64,000 nt of DNA from positions 1-64,000 of the forward strand of contig JANXUF010000115.1 of the NCBI GenBank assembly GCA_025356335.1, in the 5' to 3' direction. Positions 1-8,195 of this stretch are shown one piece after another. The notes beneath the pieces are model-generated. The model saw nothing but the letters and a program-made list of their open reading frames with translations, did not search any database and had not been told where the DNA came from. Position 1 is the first letter of the stretch. Every line of letters begins with the position of its first letter. Source of the stretch: Actinomycetes bacterium (GTDB lineage Bacteria > Actinomycetota > Acidimicrobiia > Acidimicrobiales > Ilumatobacteraceae). A program made the translations under genes and the position numbers.

Positions 1-3000
1 CACCGCCGAACAGTTGGGCGATGGCCGATACGAATGGCCTGCGCGCCGCGAATATGGACGGCGATCTCGTCGAGGAGATCGCCCGGTTTTGATGCTGTGC
101 ATTCTTCGACCCATGGTGGGCGACGATGAAGCGCTTCGGACACCATCTGTCGTGTGCGATTGGCGATCGCGAGCTTGAGCTCGCTGGCGACCGAATCTCC
201 CCCAATGTTGCTGATGGCTGCCCGCGTCATCGTTCGGTCGTATTCGCGAGTGAGGTCGTTGATCGTTCCAGCCAGTTTCCGGTGACGCGACCTCAGTTCT
301 GCCTGGCGAGCGCCGCCGGCAACCTTGGTGAGTTGCAGGCGAATCCGATTCAGCTCAAGGTACGCGTCGTCTCGGCATGTGGCGATCTCGTGCGCCCGCC
401 GGCGGGGGTCACGCTCGGCAAGCGCTGCTTCAAGCTCTGCGACCGTGCGGGTCTCCGGTGTGACATGGCCGAGTAGGACAAGCGCTTCCTCGATCATCGC
501 ATCCAGGTGAAGACTGATCGGCTTGGCCGGCGGCAGCGGAATGCCAATGCGAACGAGTTCGGCGTGCTCGACGATGGATGCCCAGTTCGTGAGGATCCAT
601 TCTCGTCGCTCGGCCTGCAGCGCCGTCGCTTGCTGTAGTTGGACGTGGATCGCGGCGGGAGAGATCGTGTCGTCGATCAGCAGGTGTTGGATCCACGGGC
701 GTTGATCCGCGGGTGCGGTGGCTATCAGCCGTTCGAGGTGTCGCATCCGTTCGTGCCAGTCCGTTGCAGAGATCGTCGCCTTCGGAGCGATGGACACTGC
801 AGTGTTGGTGTCGAGCCATGCTCTCGCTTCGACAGCTCCAACGATGTGCGATTGCCAGTCAGCGAAATCCCGCACACCGACGGGCATCGGACCATAGGCG
901 AGGACGTCGTCTCGGACGTAGTGGCGGTCGCGCCATGCTGCGACGGCCGATACTTGCGTATCCCAAACCTGGCTCGTCGCCGCACGCGACGGCCGTTCAC
1001 CGAACCAGAGCGTCAGCCAGTCAGGCGGATCCGCAATCAGCCGAGCGGCGAGTTGGTCAGTGCGGATGCGGATCGCCGCTGGGATCTGACATTGAGCCTC
1101 CGGGTGGTGGCCGTGAGCCACGAGGTGCATCGTCCAGTCGAGGGCGGCGGAGTGGGCATGTTGCTCGAGCGTCTGCAGATGTCGCTCTGCGGCGGGGGTG
1201 AGCGTCGATGGTTCTGGGTGGTCGATCGGTTTGATCTTGTGCCATGACTCGGCCTTGTACGTGCTGCGGCCGGCGGCGGACGTGTACCGGACGACGGCTT
1301 CACCGCAGCTGTCGTTAATTCTCATGACGAATCCGATGTTGTCTCGATCGAGCGCCTTCACTCGACCGCCGTACTGCAGCAGTCCCCGATGCTCTCGTGC
1401 CCGATCAGCCAGGCGACGGAGCTCGGTGGCGTCGGGTCCACCCGCGCGCAGGTAACCCGCCCGGATTGCGATGACCGCCGCAAGGTCGCCTTCGAGCTTG
1501 GCGAGGTCGCAACCCGTGGCGAGTTGGCGGACGGCGTCGATGTCTGGGTGGGTGTCGGTGACGAACGTGTTGGCTCGTGAACGTCCGAGTCGTTCCAGGA
1601 GCTGCTCCGGCGTGGGCTCGTCCTCTGGTGGGGTGATCCCCGTGGAGTGGGTGATGTCATTCAGCTGAGCGGCCTCGGAGAGGGTGACGTACACCGTGTT
1701 TGCTCGGGTCGCTCGGGACATGGCGACGTACCACGCCTCCCGATACAGCCCGGCCGGGCCGACGATGTGGGCGTAATCGTAGGTGACGCCTTGGGCTTTG
1801 TGGAACGTCAACGCGTACCCGTGCCCGATCCATCCCCTCGCGACGTAGGCCGCGTCCAACCGGATCGCCCGGTGGTCGTTCGTGGCGATGTCGACCTGTC
1901 CGTCGCCGTGCACGGCGGTGATCGTGGCGACGGTCCCGTTGGTGATCGCCGCGTCTCGGTTCGGGCCCGGACGGGTCACGTCGGTGTGGTTGGCGTTTTT
2001 GAGGCAGATGATGCGGTCACCCGCTTGGAAGTCTCGTCCGCGCACGTGCAGGGTGGGGCCGGTGAGTGCGCCGGCGTCCGCTGCGAGTTGGCGGGCGAGA
2101 TGGTTCAGTTCGGTGGTCTCGTTCCGTGTCCCAGCGAGCAGGACGGCATTCGCTCCCGTGCGGTATTCGTCCCACCAGTTCCCCACTGCCCGCCAACGTG
2201 CCTCGCCAGAGTCGCCGCCGATGACGACACGATTGTGTGCCGTGTACGCCTTCCACGCCGCTGCCACGTCACCCTGACGGAGTTCGGCGAGGGCGTCTTG
2301 TTCCCACACTTCCCGCTGTCTCCGGTTGATCGAAAGTTCGCTGACCGCCGTGCCGGCGTGGGTGACGGCGTGCGCGAAGCCTCCCCCGGCACCGACTTCT
2401 GGGAGTTGGTGGTGGTCACCGACGAGGATCATCTTCGCCCCGGCGTTACGGGCGGCGGTGATGACACGGTCGAGGTCACGCGTGTTGACCATCCCGGCCT
2501 CGTCCACGATGAGGACATGCCGATCGCTGAGGTGGCGGTTGGGGTCGAAGAGGAATTTGGCGATCGTCGATGTCGGGATTTGCGCACCCGTCGCCAGTTC
2601 GCGTGCCGCGCGCCCGGAGGTTGCGACGCCGGTGACGGTGATGCCTTGTGCTTCGTAGAGGCGAGCGACGGTCGCCATCGTGAATGTCTTGCCGCTCCCC
2701 GCCCGACCGACGACGACATCGATCATCGACGCCGACGACGTGATCGCCCGCACGACATCCGCCTGATCCGAACCCAACGTCGAACCGACCACCGTCGCCT
2801 CAACTTCATGTCGCTGGATCGCAAAGCCCTGTGCTGACGGATCACTTGCGGCATCGGCGACTCCGGCGGCGATGCTCGTCTCGTGACCGGTGACGACAGT
2901 GGTGGTGTAGCGCTGCTCCCAACCCGCCACACCCGCAGGGTTCGTCGTCGGCGGGAGGAGTGGGATGATCAGGCGGTGCGCCAGGAGGCGGGCGGTGAGG

Positions 3001-4157
3001 CGTTCGACGTCGGGATGCTCGACGAGGGTGCCGACTTCAGCGGCGACGTGTGAGAGGAGATCGTGACGGGTGAAGGTGGCGGCGACGTCGACCAGTCGAT
3101 GGACGAGGTTGGTGACCCACCCGTCGAAGTTCGTCGGGACATGGGAGCGTTCGCCCGTTTGGTGGTCTTCGTGGACGATCTCGAATCGTTCACTGACCGG
3201 ATCCGGATGTCGCTCTGCGAGCAACACATCGAGATCCGCCGGCGTGTAACCGACCGTCGCCGCCTCGGCACGCCAATACACATCCAGGGTCTCATCCGGG
3301 ACCGGTTGCTTGACCCGGCGGGTGGTCAGCAACGATTCGTCCGCGGCTGCTGGACCGTGAACGCCACGCTTGACCAGGTCATCCTCGATCTGCGCGGAAC
3401 GCTTCGAGAACAACGGGAGAACGTCAGGCGGGATGCCCGCAATCTCTCCGGAATCCTTCCGTCCCGGCCGCCAGATCACCCCGAGACGAGCCGACAGTTC
3501 TTGGCGCATCAACGCCTGAAACATCACCCCCGCCGCCCGCTTCGACCGGTACAGACCCGTAGCGTCGAGCGCTGTCCAGCGGCCGTCCGGGCCACGCGCC
3601 AGATTGGCGACGAGCACGTGCCAATGCAGATGTGGATCGTTCGCCCGTGACGTCCGATGCTGGAACCCTGCGGCTACGAACCCGTCCCCCGATAGCCGGC
3701 GGGTCCCGAACTCCGCCGACGGTCCCGACGCTGTCGGGCGGTAGTTCGAGCCTCGACGGACGTGGCACGCTTCACGCTCCAACCACTCCAGGGTTGAGTC
3801 GAGCGCCTGTTTGCAGCCGGCGATGATCTCGCCGCGCACCAGCGGATCGGCCAACGCATACGCGACCGAGACTGATTTCGGGACGGAGAATGTCAGGTCG
3901 AACCCGGGCACCCGTCGGCGTGACGTCGTCAATAGCTCACCGTTTGCCGACAACCCTGTGCCGGGCGACAGCCCGGCCATCAACGCCCGCAGATCCTCCG
4001 GGTCGACCTCACCGCTCAAGCCGAGCGCATCGGCACCGGTGCCCGTCCAGGAGCCGACGGTCTCGCCACGACCGGAGTAGTAGTCCTCGAGACCGCGAGC
4101 AACCTGCGACAGGTAATAGTCCTCAGCGCCGACGCGAAGCTTCCACACGGACAACAC
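1..4157 (-). CDS. MobF-family conjugative relaxase/helicase (TraA-like), C-terminus off the left edge
   Basis: The minus strand is open from a GTG at 4157 to the window edge, giving about 1,385 residues with the C-terminus missing. The N-terminus (VLSVWKLRVGAEDYYLSQ) is typical of actinobacterial TrwC/TraA relaxases, which nick oriT and pilot the transferred strand. The relaxase His cluster is visible around 3618-3650 (NDPHLHWHVLVANL). A RecD-like helicase follows: Walker A GRAGSGKT near 2690-2715, Walker B LIVDEAGMV near 2485-2515, and GDHHQLP near 2400-2420. Later motifs include ALTFHKAQGVTYD near 1785-1825 and a basic coiled C-terminal region. Codons checked at 4157, 3620, 2492 and 140 share one frame. 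The start is chosen by family N-terminus; its Shine-Dalgarno is weak. It is divergent to an excisionase-like gene. No type IV secretion gene is visible, so the element could be integrative-conjugative or merely mobilisable. Confidence 0.93.
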   Translation of the reverse strand, partial: MLSVWKLRVGAEDYYLSQVARGLEDYYSGRGETVGSWTGTGADALGLSGEVDPEDLRALMAGLSPGTGLSANGELLTTSRRRVPGFDLTFSVPKSVSVAYALADPLVRGEIIAGCKQALDSTLEWLEREACHVRRGSNYRPTASGPSAEFGTRRLSGDGFVAAGFQHRTSRANDPHLHWHVLVANLARGPDGRWTALDATGLYRSKRAAGVMFQALMRQELSARLGVIWRPGRKDSGEIAGIPPDVLPLFSKRSAQIEDDLVKRGVHGPAAADESLLTTRRVKQPVPDETLDVYWRAEAATVGYTPADLDVLLAERHPDPVSERFEIVHEDHQTGERSHVPTNFDGWVTNLVHRLVDVAATFTRHDLLSHVAAEVGTLVEHPDVERLTARLLAHRLIIPLLPPTTNPAGVAGWEQRYTTTVVTGHETSIAAGVADAASDPSAQGFAIQRHEVEATVVGSTLGSDQADVVRAITSSASMIDVVVGRAGSGKTFTMATVARLYEAQGITVTGVATSGRAARELATGAQIPTSTIAKFLFDPNRHLSDRHVLIVDEAGMVNTRDLDRVITAARNAGAKMILVGDHHQLPEVGAGGGFAHAVTHAGTAVSELSINRRQREVWEQDALAELRQGDVAAAWKAYTAHNRVVIGGDSGEARWRAVGNWWDEYRTGANAVLLAGTRNETTELNHLARQLAADAGALTGPTLHVRGRDFQAGDRIICLKNANHTDVTRPGPNRDAAITNGTVATITAVHGDGQVDIATNDHRAIRLDAAYVARGWIGHGYALTFHKAQGVTYDYAHIVGPAGLYREAWYVAMSRATRANTVYVTLSEAAQLNDITHSTGITPPEDEPTPEQLLERLGRSRANTFVTDTHPDIDAVRQLATGCDLAKLEGDLAAVIAIRAGYLRAGGPDATELRRLADRAREHRGLLQYGGRVKALDRDNIGFVMRINDSCGEAVVRYTSAAGRSTYKAESWHKIKPIDHPEPSTLTPAAERHLQTLEQHAHSAALDWTMHLVAHGHHPEAQCQIPAAIRIRTDQLAARLIADPPDWLTLWFGERPSRAATSQVWDTQVSAVAAWRDRHYVRDDVLAYGPMPVGVRDFADWQSHIVGAVEARAWLDTNTAVSIAPKATISATDWHERMRHLERLIATAPADQRPWIQHLLIDDTISPAAIHVQLQQATALQAERREWILTNWASIVEHAELVRIGIPLPPAKPISLHLDAMIEEALVLLGHVTPETRTVAELEAALAERDPRRRAHEIATCRDDAYLELNRIRLQLTKVAGGARQAELRSRHRKLAGTINDLTREYDRTMTRAAISNIGGDSVASELKLAIANRTRQMVSEALHRRPPWVEECTASKPGDLLDEIAVHIRGAQAIRIGHRPTVRR

Positions 4158-4519
4158 AACCGCAATGACCCCGCCGGGTGATCGCGTTGCAGTGCAGCAC
4201 CCCCGGTGCACGTGTGCGGCTAAAGAGATGGGTTGGTCAATACGAACCTGCGGGAGCGGCGTCTCGGACCTTCAGCCTGTCCGTCGTCGGCTGGCGCTGC
4301 GCTGGTCACCGACACGAATGGCGACATCGGCTGCGGCCGATCATCCGAGGGAAGGCTTGAAGCAGATCTTGATGCTTCGGGATCAAACATGGAGAGTGCG
4401 ATTTCCAGGCGCCGGCGCACCTCCGCAGCACCAAGGGAATCGCCACGGATGAGTCCGACGCAACACGAACAAGACCGAGGATCATTGCCTTCTGCAGTCC
4501 ATCGCGAGAGGAGCCCCCC
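4158..4519. other. Divergent intergenic region between relaxase and HTH gene; candidate oriT/promoter region
   Basis: No convincing gene is seen in these 362 bases. In MobF elements oriT often lies next to the relaxase start, so this is the natural place to look. Short inverted repeats are visible: GAAGC at 4359-4363 with GCTTC at 4374-4378, and TTGAT at 4369-4373 with ATCAA at 4382-4386. A GTGCAC palindrome lies near 4206. None is long enough to name a nic site. Promoters for both flanking genes must also be here. Confidence 0.35.
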
Positions 4520-4906
4520 GTGGCCAAGGACATCGACAACTCGGCAGCGCAGCCCACATTCGACTTCGAAGAAGTCCAACAGACGAGGTCGAAGCCGCCA
4601 ACGGCCGATACGCAGCAAACGCAGCCAAGGCGACGTTCATCGGGCAAGCCCAACGTTGCGACGACGCCGAAGCCGTCCGCCGAGCGTGGCGCGTTGGCAC
4701 CGGGACCGAACGGCCAGTCCGGCCTCGACCGGCAGCTGCTCGTCAACATCCCGCAGGCATGCAGAATGCTCTGCCTGAGCCGTACGACGCTCTACGAACT
4801 GATGTGGCGAGGAGAACTCCCACCGATCCACATCGGCCGCAGCGTCCGATTCGCTGTGGTCCAGCTCGAGTCCTTCGTGACCGATCGCATCACTCACAAT
4901 TCGTGA
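4520..4906 (+). CDS. Excisionase-family helix-turn-helix DNA-binding protein
   Basis: This is a 128-residue protein starting at GTG 4520, with a GAGAGGAG ribosome-binding site about 8 bases upstream. Residues 1-70 are low-complexity, rich in Pro, Thr, Gln and Arg. Residues about 72-125 form an excise/HTH_17 domain: LLVNIPQACRMLCLSRTTLY, then the recognition-wing motif PPIHIGRSVRFAVVQLESFV. Such proteins bind attachment or promoter sites and are common accessory factors of integrated elements, acting as recombination directionality factors or regulators. It lies divergent to the relaxase, which fits control of element excision or transfer. Which of these roles it has cannot be read from sequence. 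Confidence 0.85.
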   Translation: MAKDIDNSAAQPTFDFEEVQQTRSKPPTADTQQTQPRRRSSGKPNVATTPKPSAERGALAPGPNGQSGLDRQLLVNIPQACRMLCLSRTTLYELMWRGELPPIHIGRSVRFAVVQLESFVTDRITHNS

Positions 4907-4934
4907 GCAGCGGTCGACCGGTCAGCGATCGCTA

Positions 4935-5433
4935 CTACCCCCAGACACGTGTTCGCAACGGCATTTTGGGTGGTTCGTAGCTGGAGTCGGATATGTGATT
5001 CACCGCGATCCGGAGGAGTTCGAATCGTTTGCCGCCGCCGTCCATCAGTCGCGCTTGATCGTTCGCCTGGCGGGTGATATCAGCGAATGCGTGGGTGAAA
5101 GCGCTGTTGCCAAGGTGAAGCCGAATTCCATACCACCAGTCGTGCCATGTCGAGCGCGACACGCGGCGGTAGGAGCGGAAATACAGTTCTTCTTCGCATA
5201 GTTCGAAGTAGTCGAAGAAGGCTCGCCGAATCGATGCGTCAGACAGATCCGGTTTGGCCTCGTCAAGAATTACCCCCGAGGTCGATATTGGCGATGATGC
5301 CTTCGCAGCGTTCTACAAACGTCCGCTCGAAGCCCTCTCTGAGACCACGGCGCGCCTGCAGCAGTTGATAGGCACCAAAGGCAACCCCGAGACAGGTGGC
5401 GCCGGACACAAGGTCATTCCAGAAAGCGCTCAT
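4935..5433 (-). pseudogene. Small membrane-anchored protein of unknown function, interrupted by a frameshift
   Basis: ATG 5433 overlaps the stop of the upstream nuclease gene as ATGA, so translational coupling is expected. Frame 1 gives 53 residues with a likely membrane segment at about 9-25 (SGATCLGVAFGAYQLLQA), then hits a stop at 5263. Frame 2 is open from the same place to 4935. It encodes about 112 further residues that look like real protein (RRAFFDYFELCEEELYFRSY, then WHDWWYGIRLHLG). The frames join cleanly if one base is removed from the C5 run at 5273-5277 (G5 on the coding strand), giving about 165 residues. The family is not recognised. The break may be a mutation, programmed slippage, or a sequencing error. 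The rest of the window shows few such breaks, and the only other one is in the same operon. Confidence 0.7.
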
Positions 5434-8117
5434 GACGGCGTCACAGCGTTTAGCGCCGCTGGCGCCGCCACATGCCCAATGACCGCCTCGCTCGCGTTGA
5501 CGCAGAACCAGTCCTGGTAGGCAGGGTGGTCCAGGATCGAGCTGCGATCTGAAGTCTCACCAACTCGAACCCCAGCGCCGTCGTAGAGATTCTGGCGAAC
5601 ACCGCCGTCGCCGCCTGAGCTGTCGAGCATTCCATTGAGCCAGTGCACCTGTTCGCCTCGGCGGAGATGATCCTTGACGACAGCGGCCATCGCTTGCCAC
5701 GGGGTTGGCGCGGGATGTTTCCGCTGCTCCAGCTTCAAGCAATGTGCGATCCGGTCGGCGGCGTACGCCGGTCCTCGTCTGGCGCACCATTTCCACCCGT
5801 CATTCGGTTGAGTGTCGTCGTCTGCGTCGTGGCGAAAGAGATGCATGTGGCCTCCCCGGTTCATGTCGAAGATGGTGGTTACAGAATGCGTGTCGCACAG
5901 GCTGATGCAGTCGTAGGTCCCGCCGCCTGGATGTGTTTCGATCACTTGGAACTGATGGCGGTAGCGCGACGACAACCCGTGCAGGATCGCCCAGGTAGCC
6001 CACTCAGCGTTGGATGCCAGTTCGTTTTCGAACGTGTCGAGTTGGTACCGCTCACCGAGCCACTTCGCTATCTCTGCGTTGTGGAAGCGCATGAGCGTCT
6101 CTGCTGGTAGATCGACCATGCGCGATCCGTCGAGTGCCGTCGAGGAGTCGTCCCATCGCCGCCAGATCGCGTGATGCTCTCGTGGTGCGCACAGTGCGAA
6201 CTTCACGTCAGTGCCGTCCGACGCGAGGACGCCGGCGACAGCGAGGTTGCGCATCGGCTGGGATGCCGACAACCGGAAGCTGCAACCGCAGCCGGCACCG
6301 TCGACGGGCAGGTCGGCGAGGAACTCGTCGTATCGACGGCGTGTTCCGTTGCCATGGTTGCGTAGTTGGAAACAGTGTTCAGGGTCTCCACCGAACGGCC
6401 CGGGCTGGGTGCAGATGTCTCGACGATCGTTTGCAGGGTTGGGATAGGCGGAGCAGTGGCCGAAGTCGTCCTCGGTGAGTTTGACCTCGAAGAGCAGTGC
6501 AACGGCGAGTCCCTGAAGCGAGACGCCGCGGAGGACAACATCGACCTGTGTTCGATGTGGTCGTCTGGAAGTCGACTCGTTCAGGCGGTCGAGTTGATCT
6601 TCGAATTCGAACTCTGGTAGCTGCGCGGTCGCCATCGGCCCGAAGAACTCTTCGAGCAGTCGCGACACGCCGGCGGCGTCGAGTGGACCGAACAGGTTGA
6701 TCGCGAACGCCTGCGACGACCGGACATGTGCCGACCATCGATGGAGCAGGCCCCTGGCCTTCAACTCCTCCCAAACGTGTCGCGCAGCGGGATGGATCAA
6801 CGTGTCGACCGAGATGACGGACACGCCATCGGTCCGCAGTGCGCCGGAACTGGCGAGGAGGTGACGTTGGAGACGTTCGGAGTAGCGGGCGCCGGTGATC
6901 GGTTGCGCGGCGATCTGTGACATCTTTGCTCGTGGTGCCGGGACCGTGCGGTTGCGTTCGGTGTGCAGCGTAGGGACGCCGTGCATCCCTCCCATCACCG
7001 TGTGGAATCGCCACGGGATCGATCCGTCAAGAGCATCAGCTTGCGGTGCGGTGTACGGGCCGACCGCCGGTGAACCGTCTGGCTTGGCGGCGACGACGAA
7101 GTCGAGTGCGATGTCCAGTTTCGGGATTCCGAGGTGGGTGGCCAACGCTTGGCGATGTGCCGTCGCCCAGATGTAATAGTCGAGACCTTGCAATATCAGC
7201 ATCTCGTCTCCGCCGATCTTCGTCTCGACAACGTGGAACGCGTCTCGGGAATCGACGCCGGCGAGATCGATGTAGCTCCGCCGAGCCCCAGGACGCACGC
7301 ACGGCAATTCTCGGAAGAAGCGACGCGGCATGCCCGGCTCGTTCGGTAGCAGACCCAGGAGTTCTGGCCGGTCACCGAGACGCGACTGCAGGAGATGTTC
7401 GAGGTGATCGCCGTCGTTGCCTGACAGCCGTTCGCTGATCGTCGTCGACGCTGCCATGGTCAACGCTTCGAGCGCCGCCGCGTCGAGCGGGCCGAAGATT
7501 TCCTGGGTGACGAGCGGCGTGTACTTGTCCGACACGATCGAGGCGTGAACCCCGGCGCTGAGACGGAGACCTTTCGAGATGATCTCGATCTTGATCACCA
7601 ACCGGCCGAGGCAATGCCACGACATGTACGTCGGGCGGTGAGCGGCACGCAACTCAGGATGCTCCTCAGCAAACGCAATCAAATCCTGCACCCACAGCCC
7701 TCGATCGCCAAGCTCCCGCTCGGCGAGCTGCAACGGATCGCTGTACGCCGCGGACACTTGGTCGCGTGCCGGAATGATCTGCTCGACGACACCGACTCCG
7801 TCATGGGTGAAGATCCGGCGACCCGGCTTGAGAAACGCGAGACGATGCAGACTTGGCAACTCCTTCCCCTGCGGTAGGACGAGGATCAGATCATGGTCAC
7901 CCTGCCAAGCCAGACCGAACGCCAACGCCCGATCGACATCGTTCTGATTTTCCTGGCCACCGGCAAGTACCACCAGCGCGTCACCATCGTCCAGGAAGAC
8001 AAATTTTCTCGACAACACGGACGACGCCCGGAACGGCCGCAGCCACGGACTGATCTGCCGGCCGAGCCGAGGCGCCAAACCTTCCCGAAATCGACCGCGC
8101 TCATCGTTGATCGTCAT
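5430..8117 (-). CDS. Large protein with two PD-(D/E)XK nuclease-like cores
   Basis: The protein has 895 residues from ATG 8117, which has a GGAGGGG ribosome-binding site; the frame is open further upstream to 8171. Two separate nuclease-like cores are visible. The first, near residues 280-330, has YIDLAGVD followed by HVVETKIGG: an acidic residue at about 284 and the ExK at about 298-300. The second, near residues 520-615, has TQVDVVL followed by LLFEVKLTEDDFGHCSAY, then spaced Cys residues (about 555, 569, 582, 610 and 612). This resembles the PGN_0703-type restriction endonuclease family. The C-terminal part has ETHPGGGTYDCISL and an Asn-Arg-Gly-Gly stretch seen in uncharacterised actinobacterial proteins. 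It lies downstream of an OLD-like ATPase gene and overlaps the small membrane gene by 4 bases. A role as defence effector is inferred. Confidence 0.75.
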   Translation of the reverse strand: MTINDERGRFREGLAPRLGRQISPWLRPFRASSVLSRKFVFLDDGDALVVLAGGQENQNDVDRALAFGLAWQGDHDLILVLPQGKELPSLHRLAFLKPGRRIFTHDGVGVVEQIIPARDQVSAAYSDPLQLAERELGDRGLWVQDLIAFAEEHPELRAAHRPTYMSWHCLGRLVIKIEIISKGLRLSAGVHASIVSDKYTPLVTQEIFGPLDAAALEALTMAASTTISERLSGNDGDHLEHLLQSRLGDRPELLGLLPNEPGMPRRFFRELPCVRPGARRSYIDLAGVDSRDAFHVVETKIGGDEMLILQGLDYYIWATAHRQALATHLGIPKLDIALDFVVAAKPDGSPAVGPYTAPQADALDGSIPWRFHTVMGGMHGVPTLHTERNRTVPAPRAKMSQIAAQPITGARYSERLQRHLLASSGALRTDGVSVISVDTLIHPAARHVWEELKARGLLHRWSAHVRSSQAFAINLFGPLDAAGVSRLLEEFFGPMATAQLPEFEFEDQLDRLNESTSRRPHRTQVDVVLRGVSLQGLAVALLFEVKLTEDDFGHCSAYPNPANDRRDICTQPGPFGGDPEHCFQLRNHGNGTRRRYDEFLADLPVDGAGCGCSFRLSASQPMRNLAVAGVLASDGTDVKFALCAPREHHAIWRRWDDSSTALDGSRMVDLPAETLMRFHNAEIAKWLGERYQLDTFENELASNAEWATWAILHGLSSRYRHQFQVIETHPGGGTYDCISLCDTHSVTTIFDMNRGGHMHLFRHDADDDTQPNDGWKWCARRGPAYAADRIAHCLKLEQRKHPAPTPWQAMAAVVKDHLRRGEQVHWLNGMLDSSGGDGGVRQNLYDGAGVRVGETSDRSSILDHPAYQDWFCVNASEAVIGHVAAPAALNAVTPS

Positions 8118-8195
8118 GACAACACCCCTCCGCCCAATTCCTCTAGCGCAGTTGTACACGAGCGGTAACACGGAGTTCTGTGCGTGCAGGCAGAT

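Noticed and set aside
1647..2837. Plus-strand open frame of almost 400 codons in the relaxase region
   Set aside because: It is antisense to the RecD-like helicase half of the relaxase, and its translation (rich in Val, Gly, Asp, Arg) has no family features.
4233..4778. Plus-strand open frame overlapping the HTH gene
   Set aside because: Its translation is rich in Arg and Ser and typical of an off-frame read; the HTH gene in the other frame has a clear ribosome-binding site and domain.
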